This document shows positions 6,877 to 12,452 of a DNA stretch of 12,452 nt, in pieces. The position numbers and the translations under genes were made by a program. Position 1 is the stretch's first letter. Every line of letters starts with the position of its first letter. Below the pieces are notes generated by a model. The model made no database searches. It was given only the letters and a program-made list of their open reading frames with translations, and was not told where the DNA came from. Origin of the DNA: Chloroflexota bacterium (GTDB taxonomy: Bacteria > Chloroflexota > Dormibacteria > Aeolococcales > Aeolococcaceae); assembly GCA_003491925.1 (NCBI GenBank), contig DNAU01000254.1, forward strand, positions 1-12,452, given 5' to 3'.

Positions 6877-7449
6877 GTGGGAGTGGTCCTCTGGCACGTG
6901 ACCATGTCGCTGGACGGCTTCATCGCCGGGCCCGACGACGCGATGGACTGGGTGTTCCGGCACGCGGGGCCCAACCCCGAGGTCGATGCGACCATCCCCA
7001 CCATCGGCGCGGTGCTCGCGGGTGCCCACACCGCCGGGGTTGGGCGCAAGGGCGGGGTCCCCGAGCAGGCCAAGAGCGTGTACGGCGGCGCTTGGAGCGC
7101 ACCGATCTTCGTGCTCAGCCACCGTGCGCCCGACGACGACGACGATGACCCGAACATCACCTACCTCTCCGGCGACATCCGCGCCGCGGTGGCGAGCGCC
7201 CGCGACGCCGCGGGCGGGAGGGATCTCCTCGTCCTCGGTGCCGACGTCGCCCGTCAGTGCGTCGCCGCCGGGCTCATTGACGAGATCCTCGTCCACGTCG
7301 CGCCCCTGCTCCTCGGCGACGGGGTCAGGCTCTTCGGCGGTCCGGGCGTGGCGCCCGTCGAACTGGAGACGGTGAGCGTCAGCGAGGCCGGTCAGATCGC
7401 CAATCTCCGCTATCGCGTGGTGCGTACCGGGAGGCGCGGCCGACCGTAG
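6877..7449 (+). CDS. Dihydrofolate reductase-like protein (RibD C-terminal domain family)
   Basis: A 190-residue stand-alone RibD_C/DHFR-fold protein. Near the N-terminus it shows HVTMSLDGFIAGPDDAMDWVF, with SLDGFIA as the hallmark. Mid-protein there is VLGADVARQCVAAGLIDEI and then LLLGDGVRLFGG, the conserved C-terminal core. An acidic DDDDDD run sits in a loop near residues 87-92. Such proteins probably reduce pterin- or flavin-pathway-like substrates with NADPH, but most stand-alone members have no proven reaction. The start was placed at GTG 6877 because a -10 box lies 6 bases upstream and homology begins only there. The frame stays open further upstream (ATG 6670), but that extension is basic and unlike the family. 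Confidence 0.82.
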   Translation: MGVVLWHVTMSLDGFIAGPDDAMDWVFRHAGPNPEVDATIPTIGAVLAGAHTAGVGRKGGVPEQAKSVYGGAWSAPIFVLSHRAPDDDDDDPNITYLSGDIRAAVASARDAAGGRDLLVLGADVARQCVAAGLIDEILVHVAPLLLGDGVRLFGGPGVAPVELETVSVSEAGQIANLRYRVVRTGRRGRP

Positions 7450-7468
7450 CCCCGCCCAGACGTCACCG

Positions 7469-7642
7469 TCAGGCGATCTTCGTGCCCAACGCGGACCGGG
7501 TCGACGCTGACTCCATCTGAATTGCGCCAGAAGCCCGCCAGTCCCCCTCGCCAACCAGCTCGCAAGATGCGGCACCCTCCTCGAGGAAGGTGGCCAGGCC
7601 GGACGGGGTCAGGGGGCGGGCGAAGAGGTATCCCTGGCCGAG
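7469..7642 (-). pseudogene. C-terminal remnant of an EAL-domain phosphodiesterase
   Basis: The last 57 residues of an EAL domain protein survive, starting at LGQGYLFARPLTPSGL, the motif that ends the c-di-GMP phosphodiesterase barrel, followed by a variable tail to a TGA at 7469-7471. The catalytic EAL motif and the rest of the barrel are absent. At its 5' edge the frame runs directly into a remnant of an unrelated oxidoreductase in another frame, so a deletion is the likely cause. It cannot be functional as an enzyme. Confidence 0.7.
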
Positions 7643-7868
7643 TGGGAAGCGGGATGTAGACCGCCTCGATCGAGGGGTCGTCGAGCAGCTGCTCATACGA
7701 GGAGTAGGCGCGGCAACCCCAGCGGGCCGCGGCGGCCTCGGCCCGCCCGGCCGACCGCGACGCGATCCCGGCCAGCTCCGAGCCCTTGGCGGCGAGCAGT
7801 CCCGGGATCAGCGACTCGCTGATTCCCGCCGTCGAGAGCACCCCCCAGCGCACGCTGTCGGTCGTCAT
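7643..7868 (-). pseudogene. N-terminal remnant of a Gfo/Idh/MocA oxidoreductase
   Basis: About 75 residues of the nucleotide-binding domain remain. They begin MTTDSVRWGVLSTAGISESL, with GVLSTAGI as the dinucleotide fold, continue with AGIASRSAGRAEAAAARWG and the YSSYEQLLDDPSIEAVYIPLPT segment, and then stop matching the family, whose members are normally 330-380 residues. The ATG at 7868 has a good ribosome binding site (GGAGGTGA). The frame continues into bases belonging to the EAL remnant, read out of its own frame. A deletion that removed the rest of this gene and most of the EAL gene explains both. Confidence 0.75.
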
Positions 7869-8164
7869 GGGTCGGCTCACCTCCTGCACCGGTGACCTCG
7901 CCGGCTCGGTCCCGTCCAGCTGGCCATCGCAGAGATGGTACGAGCCCGGGACAAAGCCGCCGCCGGTCGGTGCCACCCCCGAGGACGGCAGTGAAGCGCT
8001 GCCAAGCTGAGGCCGCCGACCGTGACCGGGAGAAGGGAGCCGCCCGGATGAAGGCGCCGCCCGCCTCGCCCGGGGGGCGGGGCCCGAGGGTGAGACTCCC
8101 ATCTCTCAACAGGATCAATTGAGACTTCTCCATCTTCCTCTGGCCATCGACCCCGGGGATCGGA
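7869..8164. other. Intergenic region upstream of the riboswitch
   Basis: It holds the minus-strand ribosome binding site of the oxidoreductase remnant at its left edge. A G+C-rich self-complementary segment near 8060-8090 (CCCGCC with GGCGGG) could form a hairpin. No supported gene is seen on either strand. Confidence 0.4.
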
Positions 8165-8170
8165 TAGACT
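8165..8170 (+). promoter_or_regulatory. -10 box of the riboswitch transcript
   Basis: TAGACT fits TAnnnT and ends 6 bases before 8177, where the first paired strand of the predicted aptamer begins. That predicted start site agrees with the spacing at the two leaderless genes. No clear -35 box is visible. Confidence 0.45.
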
Positions 8171-8176
8171 CGGTCT

Positions 8177-8281
8177 CGCATCAGGAGTGGTCCGGTCACC
8201 CCGGGCCCGGCAACCTGGATGGACATCCAAGGTGCCACTCCGTTTCGGGGATGTGGCCTCGCAAGAGGCAACCAAGTGTCC
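8177..8281 (+). ncRNA. SAM riboswitch of the SAM-I/SAM-IV clan
   Basis: Conserved primary motifs are present: ATCAGGAGTGG, GGCAACC (8209-8215) and AAGGTGCCA (8229-8237). They sit in the right architecture. P1 is CGCATC (8177-8182) with GATGTG (8250-8255). P2 is TCCGG (8191-8195) with CCGGG (8201-8205). P3 is ACCTGGAT (8213-8220) with ATCCA-A-GGT (8225-8233). P4 is TCCG (8239-8242) with CGGG (8246-8249). After P1 comes a GCCTC-GCAA-GAGGC hairpin (8256-8269). The P3 loop GGAC (8221-8224) is complementary to GTCC (8278-8281), the pseudoknot expected of SAM-IV-like members. The short P2 without the SAM-I kink-turn also favours SAM-IV or the SAM-I/IV variant. It precedes a cysteine desulfurase-like gene, which fits S-adenosylmethionine control of sulfur metabolism. 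Confidence 0.78.
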
Positions 8282-8386
8282 GGCGCGAGGGTCGCGGGCC
8301 TCCGGGGAGGAGCGCGAGGCCTCATCGGTATCCGCAGACCCGAACGGGTGACGATGTCCTCCCACCACAACCGGAGGGCGCTCGGC
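8282..8386 (+). promoter_or_regulatory. Expression platform and leader of the desulfurase gene
   Basis: GGCCTC (8297-8302) pairs with GAGGCC (8316-8321). The same GAGGCC could instead pair with the upstream GGCCTC at 8255-8260, so two exclusive folds are possible. A small hairpin ACCCG-AA-CGGGT follows near 8338-8349. The ribosome binding site GGAGGG (8373-8378) sits 8 bases before ATG 8387. Which fold blocks expression is not decided by the sequence. Confidence 0.35.
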
Positions 8387-9754
8387 ATGGTCACCGGATC
8401 GGGAGCAGCCGAGGTCGTCGGCGCCGAGCTCAACGTGCCGCTGGTCGGCGGCGGGACCGTCCGCTACGCCAACCTGGACTACGCCGCCAGCGCCCCGGCG
8501 CTGGCCTCGGTCTGGGCCGAGGTCCAGGCCTTCCTCCCCTGGTACAGCAGCGTCCACCGCGGTGCCGGCTTCCGCTCCCAGGTCGCGACCGCCGCCTACG
8601 AGGGCGCCCGCGACGTGGTGCGGGGATTCCTCGGCGGGCGGCCCGACGACACCGTCATCTTCACCCGCAACACCAGCGACGCCATCAACCTGCTGGCCCG
8701 CTGTCTGGCCCACCGGACGACGGTGGTCACCACCCTGGTCGAGCACCATGCCAACCTGCTCCCCTGGCGGCGGTACCACACCGCCATCGAGCTGCCGGTC
8801 CCCGCGACCCCGGCCGAGCTGCTCGACCGCTTCGACGACACCCTGGGTCGGATCCCCGGCGGGCAGCCGTCCCTGCTCGCCGTGACCGGTGCCTCCAACG
8901 TCACCGGGGAGGTCTGGCCGATCGCCGAGCTGGCCGCCCTGGCCCACCGCCACGGCGCGCGCATCCTGGTGGACTGCGCTCAGCTCGCGCCCCACCGCGC
9001 GGTCGACATCGCCGGCCTCGACCTCGACTGGGTGGCGCTCTCGGGCCACAAGATGTACGCGCCCTTCGGCAGCGGAGCCCTGGTGGGCCGGCCGGATGGG
9101 CTCGACCGCGCCGACCCGTACCTCGCCGGCGGCGGCTCCGTCGCCTGGGTCAGCGCCCAGGGAGCGGCGTGGACCGGCCTTCCCGACCGCCATGAGGGCG
9201 GCTCGCCCAACGTCATCGGGGCCTTCGCGATGGCGGCCGCGTGCAGCGAGCTGCGGCGGATCGGCATGGACGCGATCGCGGTGGAGGAGAGGCGCCTCGG
9301 TGACCGGCTCCGGGCGCGCCTCGCCGAGGTCCCGGGCCTGGTCCGCTACCAGACCTGGCCGGGGGATCCCGACCGCGTGGGCATCTCGGCCTTCAGTCTC
9401 AATGGGCGGGACCACGCCGAGGTGGCCACCGTGCTCTCCGCCGAGCACGGCATCGGGGTGCGCAGCGGCTCGTTCTGCGCCCACCCCCTGCTCGCCCACA
9501 TCGCCGGCGGCGTCGAGGGCTGGCGGCCGGGCTGCGGCGAGGATGTGCCCGGCGCCATCCGGGCGAGCCTCGGCCTGGGCAGCCGCGAGGAGGACATCGA
9601 CCGGCTCGCCGATGCGCTGCTCGAGATCGGCGTGCACGGACCGCGCTGGACCTACCGGGCGGGGCCGGACGGCACCGTGGTCCCCGACCCCGACGACCGT
9701 CCGGCGCCCGCCTTCTTGGGCTCGGTGGGCGGTGCCACGGGTGCCGGGCGGTGA
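8387..9754 (+). CDS. Class V aminotransferase, cysteine desulfurase/selenocysteine lyase-like
   Basis: A PLP-dependent enzyme of 455 residues. The SufS-like fold begins with NLDYAASAPAL. It has the FTRNTSDAINLL segment, EHHANLLPWR, and the VDCAQLAPH and LSGHKMYAPFGSGAL blocks. Lys222 in SGHK binds PLP. RSGSFCAHPLL carries Cys364, the residue that takes the sulfur as persulfide. It should remove sulfur from cysteine or a related thiol amino acid. The ATG at 8387 was chosen for GGAGGG 8 bases upstream; ATG 8354 is in frame but poorly preceded. The tail beyond about residue 430 (Asp/Pro/Gly-rich) is an extension over usual SufS proteins. No suf or isc partner gene is nearby. With the upstream SAM aptamer and the downstream cysE-cysK, a role in sulfur amino-acid turnover is more likely than dedicated Fe-S assembly, but that is inference. 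Confidence 0.88.
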   Translation: MVTGSGAAEVVGAELNVPLVGGGTVRYANLDYAASAPALASVWAEVQAFLPWYSSVHRGAGFRSQVATAAYEGARDVVRGFLGGRPDDTVIFTRNTSDAINLLARCLAHRTTVVTTLVEHHANLLPWRRYHTAIELPVPATPAELLDRFDDTLGRIPGGQPSLLAVTGASNVTGEVWPIAELAALAHRHGARILVDCAQLAPHRAVDIAGLDLDWVALSGHKMYAPFGSGALVGRPDGLDRADPYLAGGGSVAWVSAQGAAWTGLPDRHEGGSPNVIGAFAMAAACSELRRIGMDAIAVEERRLGDRLRARLAEVPGLVRYQTWPGDPDRVGISAFSLNGRDHAEVATVLSAEHGIGVRSGSFCAHPLLAHIAGGVEGWRPGCGEDVPGAIRASLGLGSREEDIDRLADALLEIGVHGPRWTYRAGPDGTVVPDPDDRPAPAFLGSVGGATGAGR

Positions 9755-9797
9755 AGTGGACGCCGCTGATCCCCTGCAGCGCACTCGCGTCGCGGGT

Positions 9798-9825
9798 TTG
9801 GCCGGCTGGCGGCGGTGTGTATCAT
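9798..9825 (+). promoter_or_regulatory. Promoter of the leader peptide-cysE-cysK unit
   Basis: TTGGCC (9798-9803) and TATCAT (9820-9825) are 16 bases apart. The -10 box ends 9 bases before the leader-peptide ATG at 9835, leaving at most a very short 5' leader with a weak GAGGA. Confidence 0.5.
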
Positions 9826-9834
9826 CGAGGACAA

Positions 9835-9918
9835 ATGTCTGCGCAGCCGAGCCGCCTCCTGCTCACCCGGCGGCTCTTCCTCGACTTCGGGGCTCGCAAC
9901 ACCTGCTCCTGTATCTGA
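9835..9918 (+). CDS. Cysteine-containing leader peptide
   Basis: A 27-residue peptide starting MSAQPSRLLLTRRLFLDFGA and ending RNTCSCI. It shows the pattern of the actinobacterial putative leader peptides found before sulfur-assimilation genes: a short N-terminus, LLLTRR, an aromatic/Asp pair (FLDF) and a C-terminal Cys cluster. The two cysteine codons, TGC (9904-9906) and TGT (9910-9912), stand just before the TGA stop. A ribosome short of charged Cys-tRNA would therefore pause there, over the foot of the hairpin that begins at 9918. It lies 100 bases before cysE. Its role as a cysteine sensor for the two genes is inferred from the family pattern and the position. Confidence 0.78.
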   Translation: MSAQPSRLLLTRRLFLDFGARNTCSCI

Positions 9919-9995
9919 GCCTGGCCCGGCCGCGCCGCGGCCCCACCAGGCTTGGCGCACCTCATCGCGGTGCCGTGCCGCCCACGGCGGGCACC
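9918..9995 (+). promoter_or_regulatory. Attenuator-like hairpin pair before cysE
   Basis: Hairpin 1 pairs AGCCTGG (9918-9924) with CCAGGCT (9946-9952), enclosing GGCCGC (9928-9933) with GCGGCC (9937-9942). It starts on the last base of the leader stop codon. Hairpin 2 pairs GCCGTG (9972-9977) with CACGGC (9983-9988). An alternative register pairs GGTGCC (9969-9974) with GGCACC (9990-9995). A pyrimidine-rich run (CCCCCTTCTTC) follows. The layout suits translation-coupled attenuation of cysE-cysK, either at transcription or by access to the cysE ribosome binding site. Confidence 0.5.
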
Positions 9996-10017
9996 CCCTT
10001 CTTCATCAGGAGCATCC

Positions 10018-11019
10018 ATGGACACCTTGACCATCCTCGGCGGTGAGTTGGCCGGCGCGACGGAACCCACCGCCGCCGGCGAGTCACCGGGCGCAACCGG
10101 CCCCGCCGCCGCGGTCACATCGCCCGGCGTGACGGAGGCCGCCACCGGATCATCGGGCTCGACCGGCTCGGCTGCCTTCCCGGCTGACCCGGACCGCGCC
10201 CTGGTGCGGGCCCTGGTCGAGCACCGGCGGACCCAGGTCGCCCGCCTGCCGTCCCGTAAACGGGTCGAGACCTTCGTCGACTCGGCGGTGAGCCTGCTCT
10301 TCCCGCAGCACAGCGCCGAGAGCCGCGCCAGCGAGGACCAGCTCCTGGCCAGGATCACTCTGCTCCGCGCCGAGCTGGCCAGCATGATGCGCGCGGTCCT
10401 GCCCCGGGAGCGCTCCGACGCGGTCGCCGAGGCACTCACCCGGGCCCTGCCCGCCATCTACGATCGCCTCCGGGCGGACGCCGCCGCCATCGTGGAGGGC
10501 GACCCCGCCGCCGAGAGCCTGGACGAGGTGATCGCCGCCTATCCGGGCTTCTTCGCGATCACCGTGCATCGCATCGCCCACGAGCTGCACCGGCTGGGGG
10601 CGCCCACCCTGCCCCGGCTGCTGGCCGAGGCGGCCCATGCCCGCACCGGGATCGACATCCACCCCGGCGCCACCGTCGGGCACGCCCTCTGCATCGACCA
10701 CGGCACCGGCATCGTGGTCGGCGAGACCGCGATCATCGGGGACGACGTCAAGCTCTACCAGGGGGTGACCCTGGGCGCGCTGAGCGTCGTCAAGTCGGCC
10801 GCCGGGTCGAAGCGGCACCCGACCATCGAGGACCGCGTGGTCCTCTACGCCAACGCCACCGTGCTGGGCGGCGACACCGTGGTCGGCCACGACAGCGTCA
10901 TCGGGGGCAACGTCTGGCTCACCACCAGCGTGGCGCCCCATTCGTTCGTCTATCACACCAGCCAGATCCGGGTGAGGAGCGTGGCGGACGCGCTCGGCAA
11001 CTCGGACTATTCGATCTGA
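10018..11019 (+). CDS. cysE: Serine O-acetyltransferase
   Basis: Transfers acetyl from acetyl-CoA to L-serine, giving O-acetylserine, the first step of cysteine synthesis. It has 333 residues. The helical N-terminal SAT region spans about 80-190 ([19 protein letters not shown] at 176-194). The left-handed beta-helix follows: IHPGATVG (214-221), the active-site pair Asp227-His228 in [21 protein letters not shown] (247-255) and the final coil. The protein ends in Ile333, as needed in known CysE proteins to dock into the CysK active site. The first ~55 residues are a low-complexity Ala/Thr/Gly/Ser/Pro extension with three 12-residue imperfect repeats, beyond the usual family start. ATG 10018 has AGGAG 6 bases upstream. 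cysK follows after 17 bases in the same operon. Control is probably through the upstream Cys leader peptide. Confidence 0.95.
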   Translation: MDTLTILGGELAGATEPTAAGESPGATGPAAAVTSPGVTEAATGSSGSTGSAAFPADPDRALVRALVEHRRTQVARLPSRKRVETFVDSAVSLLFPQHSAESRASEDQLLARITLLRAELASMMRAVLPRERSDAVAEALTRALPAIYDRLRADAAAIVEGDPAAESLDEVIAAYPGFFAITVHRIAHELHRLGAPTLPRLLAEAAHARTGIDIHPGATVGHALCIDHGTGIVVGETAIIGDDVKLYQGVTLGALSVVKSAAGSKRHPTIEDRVVLYANATVLGGDTVVGHDSVIGGNVWLTTSVAPHSFVYHTSQIRVRSVADALGNSDYSI

Positions 11020-11036
11020 GAAGGGAGACCGACCCC

Positions 11037-11954
11037 ATGCCCTACGACAGCGTTCTCGAGACCATCGGCAAGACGCCTCACGTGCGGATCAATCGGCTCT
11101 TCGATCCCCGGGTCACGGTCTGGGCCAAGCAGGAGCGGGTCAATCCCGGTGGCAGTATCAAGGACCGGATCGCCCTCGGCATGATCGAGGACGCCGAGAA
11201 GGCGGGGATCATCGGTCCCGGCTCGGTGCTCATCGAGCCCACCTCCGGCAACACCGGGATCGGCCTCGCCCTGGTCGCCGCGGTCAAAGGATACCGGCTC
11301 ATCCTCTGCATGCCGGAGTCGTTCTCCATCGAGCGCCGCCGCCTCATGAAGGCGTACGGGGCCGAGCTGGACCTGACGCCTCGGGAGCTGGGGATGAAGG
11401 GCGCCATCGCTCGCGCCCAGGAGCTCCAGAAAGAGACACCCAAGTCCTGGATCCCTCAGCAGTTCGAGAACCCGTCCAACGTCGAGGCCCACCGGCGCAC
11501 CACCGTCGAGGAGATCGCCGCCGACTTCCCCGATGGGCTGGACTACGTCATCACCGGGGTCGGCACCGGCGGCCACATCACCGCCATCGCCGAGGTCCTC
11601 AAGCCGCGCTGGAGCCAGCTCCAGGTCTTCGCGGTGGAGCCGACCCTCTCTCCGGTCCTCTCCGGGGGCACCCACTCGCCGCACACCATCCAGGGCATCG
11701 GCGCCGGGTTCGTCCCGGGGGTGATGCGCCTCGATTTCATGGACGGCGTGATCCAGGTGGACCCCAAGGACGCCGCCGAGTACGCCCGCCGCGCCGCCCG
11801 CGAGGAGGGTCTTCTGATCGGGGTGTCCTCGGGTGCGGCTCTCGCCGCGGTCGCCCAGAAGCTCCCCGAGATGAAGGACGGAGCGCGGGTGCTCACCTTC
11901 ACCTACGACACCGGCGAGCGCTACCTCTCGGTCGAGGGGCTGTTCCCGGCCTGA
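11037..11954 (+). CDS. cysK: Cysteine synthase A (O-acetylserine sulfhydrylase)
   Basis: A PLP enzyme of 305 residues making L-cysteine from O-acetylserine and sulfide. It has NPGGSIKDR with the Schiff-base Lys42, PTSGNTGIG (68-76) for substrate and cofactor binding, [20 protein letters not shown] (91-110), PQQFENPSN (140-148) and the phosphate loop GVGTGG (174-179). GVSSGAA and the closing [12 protein letters not shown] are usual for CysK. The length is typical, and nothing points to a cystathionine beta-synthase domain. ATG 11037 has AAGGGAG upstream. The gene sits 17 bases behind cysE, whose terminal Ile suggests that the two form the cysteine synthase complex. The exact preference (CysK versus CysM-like donors) is taken from the overall sequence, not tested. 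Confidence 0.95.
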   Translation: MPYDSVLETIGKTPHVRINRLFDPRVTVWAKQERVNPGGSIKDRIALGMIEDAEKAGIIGPGSVLIEPTSGNTGIGLALVAAVKGYRLILCMPESFSIERRRLMKAYGAELDLTPRELGMKGAIARAQELQKETPKSWIPQQFENPSNVEAHRRTTVEEIAADFPDGLDYVITGVGTGGHITAIAEVLKPRWSQLQVFAVEPTLSPVLSGGTHSPHTIQGIGAGFVPGVMRLDFMDGVIQVDPKDAAEYARRAAREEGLLIGVSSGAALAAVAQKLPEMKDGARVLTFTYDTGERYLSVEGLFPA

Positions 11955-11964
11955 GCACATGGCG

Positions 11965-11995
11965 TGGGCCGGCCCTAATCGGGGGGGTCGGCCTG
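11965..11995 (+). terminator. Terminator-like hairpin after cysK
   Basis: GGCCGGCCC (11967-11975) pairs with GGGTCGGCC (11985-11993), including one G-U pair, with two further wobble pairs outside (11966/11994 and 11965/11995). It lies 11 bases after the cysK stop codon and has no T-tract. It probably ends the cysE-cysK transcript. Confidence 0.55.
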
Positions 11996-12070
11996 CGCGC
12001 CGGGTCGACCGCCCGGCCCGAGTGCCGGTCGCGGCGCCGCAGCTCAGGACGCGGGCGCCTCTCGGGCACC

Positions 12071-12118
12071 GGCCCGGCCGGCGACCCCTAAACCTACCTC
12101 CGGGTCAGTGCACCAGCC
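12071..12118 (-). repeat. Repeat family copy C
   Basis: It matches 5771-5818 at 43 of 48 positions, lies in the same orientation exactly 6300 bases away, and again spans the stop codon of a minus-strand gene (TGA at 12107-12105). The block AACCTACCTCCGGGTCAGTG is identical in both. Changes at 12088-12090 remove one hairpin arm that copy B has. Confidence 0.65.
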
Positions 12119-12452
12119 TCTCCCGGCTGCCGGTCGCATCCATGATCGTTCGCAGCTCGCCCATGGCCTCCTCGGACGGGAAGAGGGAGCCGACTCCCAG
12201 CCGCTCGCGCAGCTCGTCGAGGTGCTCGACCAGATGCCACCAGCGCTCGCCCCAGACCTCGGCGATGTCACCCAGGAGCTGGTGCGGCCAGCCACCCAGC
12301 CCGGTCGCGTAGAACTGCTCGGTCCAGGCCGTGAACATCGCCACGTGGCGGAGCCCGTACCCGGACTCGACCTGCAGGCCCCGGATGATCTGGTTGATGA
12401 CCGCCACCGAGTTGCCCTGTGGGCAGCGACTCTGGCAGGTGTAGCAGTAGAA
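12105..12452 (-). CDS. HdrC-like 4Fe-4S protein, C-terminal part (cut by the window edge)
   Basis: The last 115 residues of an iron-sulfur protein like subunit C of heterodisulfide reductase. The fragment opens FYCYTCQSRCPQGNSVAVIN. Cys3, Cys6 and Cys10 followed by Pro are the last three ligands of a CxxCxxCxxxCP cluster; the first ligand should be the residue just beyond the window edge. A helical region rich in Trp follows, and the end (GELRTIMDATGSRERL) matches the usual HdrC tail of the form EIxxIxxxTG. HdrC carries electrons to HdrB, or serves in sHdr sulfur oxidation and related complexes. Which of these applies depends on the neighbours outside the window. It is convergent with cysK. 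Confidence 0.72.
   Translation of the reverse strand, partial: FYCYTCQSRCPQGNSVAVINQIIRGLQVESGYGLRHVAMFTAWTEQFYATGLGGWPHQLLGDIAEVWGERWWHLVEHLDELRERLGVGSLFPSEEAMGELRTIMDATGSRERLVH

Noticed and set aside
8219..8386. Upstream extension of the desulfurase ORF to ATG 8219 or 8354
   Set aside because: ATG 8219 lies inside the P3 hairpin of the aptamer, and 8354 lacks a good ribosome binding site. ATG 8387 has GGAGGG at 8 bases, and homology begins after it.
7877..9784. 635-codon minus-strand open frame opposite the desulfurase gene
   Set aside because: It is an antisense shadow of a gene with GC-rich third positions. The translation is rich in Gly, Asp, Arg and Val without family motifs, and it would also cross the riboswitch.
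11007..11960. 317-codon minus-strand open frame opposite cysK
   Set aside because: It is an antisense shadow; cysK on the plus strand has every expected motif.

Overview
The window is mostly very G+C-rich, with codons ending almost entirely in G or C, TAnnnT-type -10 boxes and leaderless-looking starts. It also carries an actinobacterial-type cysteine leader peptide and a riboswitch of the SAM-I/SAM-IV clan. This points to an Actinomycetota or a neighbouring high-GC lineage such as Chloroflexota or Candidatus Dormibacterota, probably from a metagenome. The first ~1 kb is different. It is A+T-leaning, and the composition switches abruptly at about position 1005, inside a glutamate dehydrogenase gene whose reading frame stays intact.

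Layout. 1-557: A+T-rich non-coding DNA with a promoter for the next gene. 558-1814 (+): Glu/Leu/Phe/Val dehydrogenase, compositionally chimeric. 1840-4468 (-): large ATPase-type (LAL) LuxR regulator, interrupted by one frameshift near 3331. 4469-4623: divergent control region with a 32-bp tandem repeat and a 20-nt palindrome. 4624-4866 (+): small helix-turn-helix-like protein. 4955-5527 (+): secreted protein of unknown function. 5528-5812: hairpins and a repeat family. 5813-6583 (-): SDR oxidoreductase. 6877-7449 (+): RibD/dihydrofolate-reductase-like protein, probably leaderless. 7469-7868 (-): two gene remnants joined by a deletion (the N-terminus of a Gfo/Idh/MocA oxidoreductase and the C-terminus of an EAL phosphodiesterase). 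8165-8386: promoter, riboswitch and leader. 8387-9754 (+): class V aminotransferase/cysteine desulfurase. 9798-10017: promoter, Cys leader peptide and attenuator-like hairpins. 10018-11019 (+) cysE and 11037-11954 (+) cysK. 12105-12452 (-): C-terminal part of an HdrC-like iron-sulfur protein running off the window.

How it fits together. The right half is a sulfur-metabolism island. CysE makes O-acetylserine and CysK turns it into cysteine. The PLP enzyme upstream can take sulfur from cysteine. Two different RNA sensors appear to govern it: a SAM-sensing aptamer before the desulfurase, and a translated leader with two Cys codons next to its stop before cysE-cysK. The HdrC-like protein beyond may belong to sulfur or electron-transfer chemistry. 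In the left half, the LAL regulator faces a small-protein/secreted-protein pair, and a LuxR-box-like palindrome sits at the position expected of an activator site. No tRNA, rRNA, CRISPR array or complete insertion sequence was recognised.
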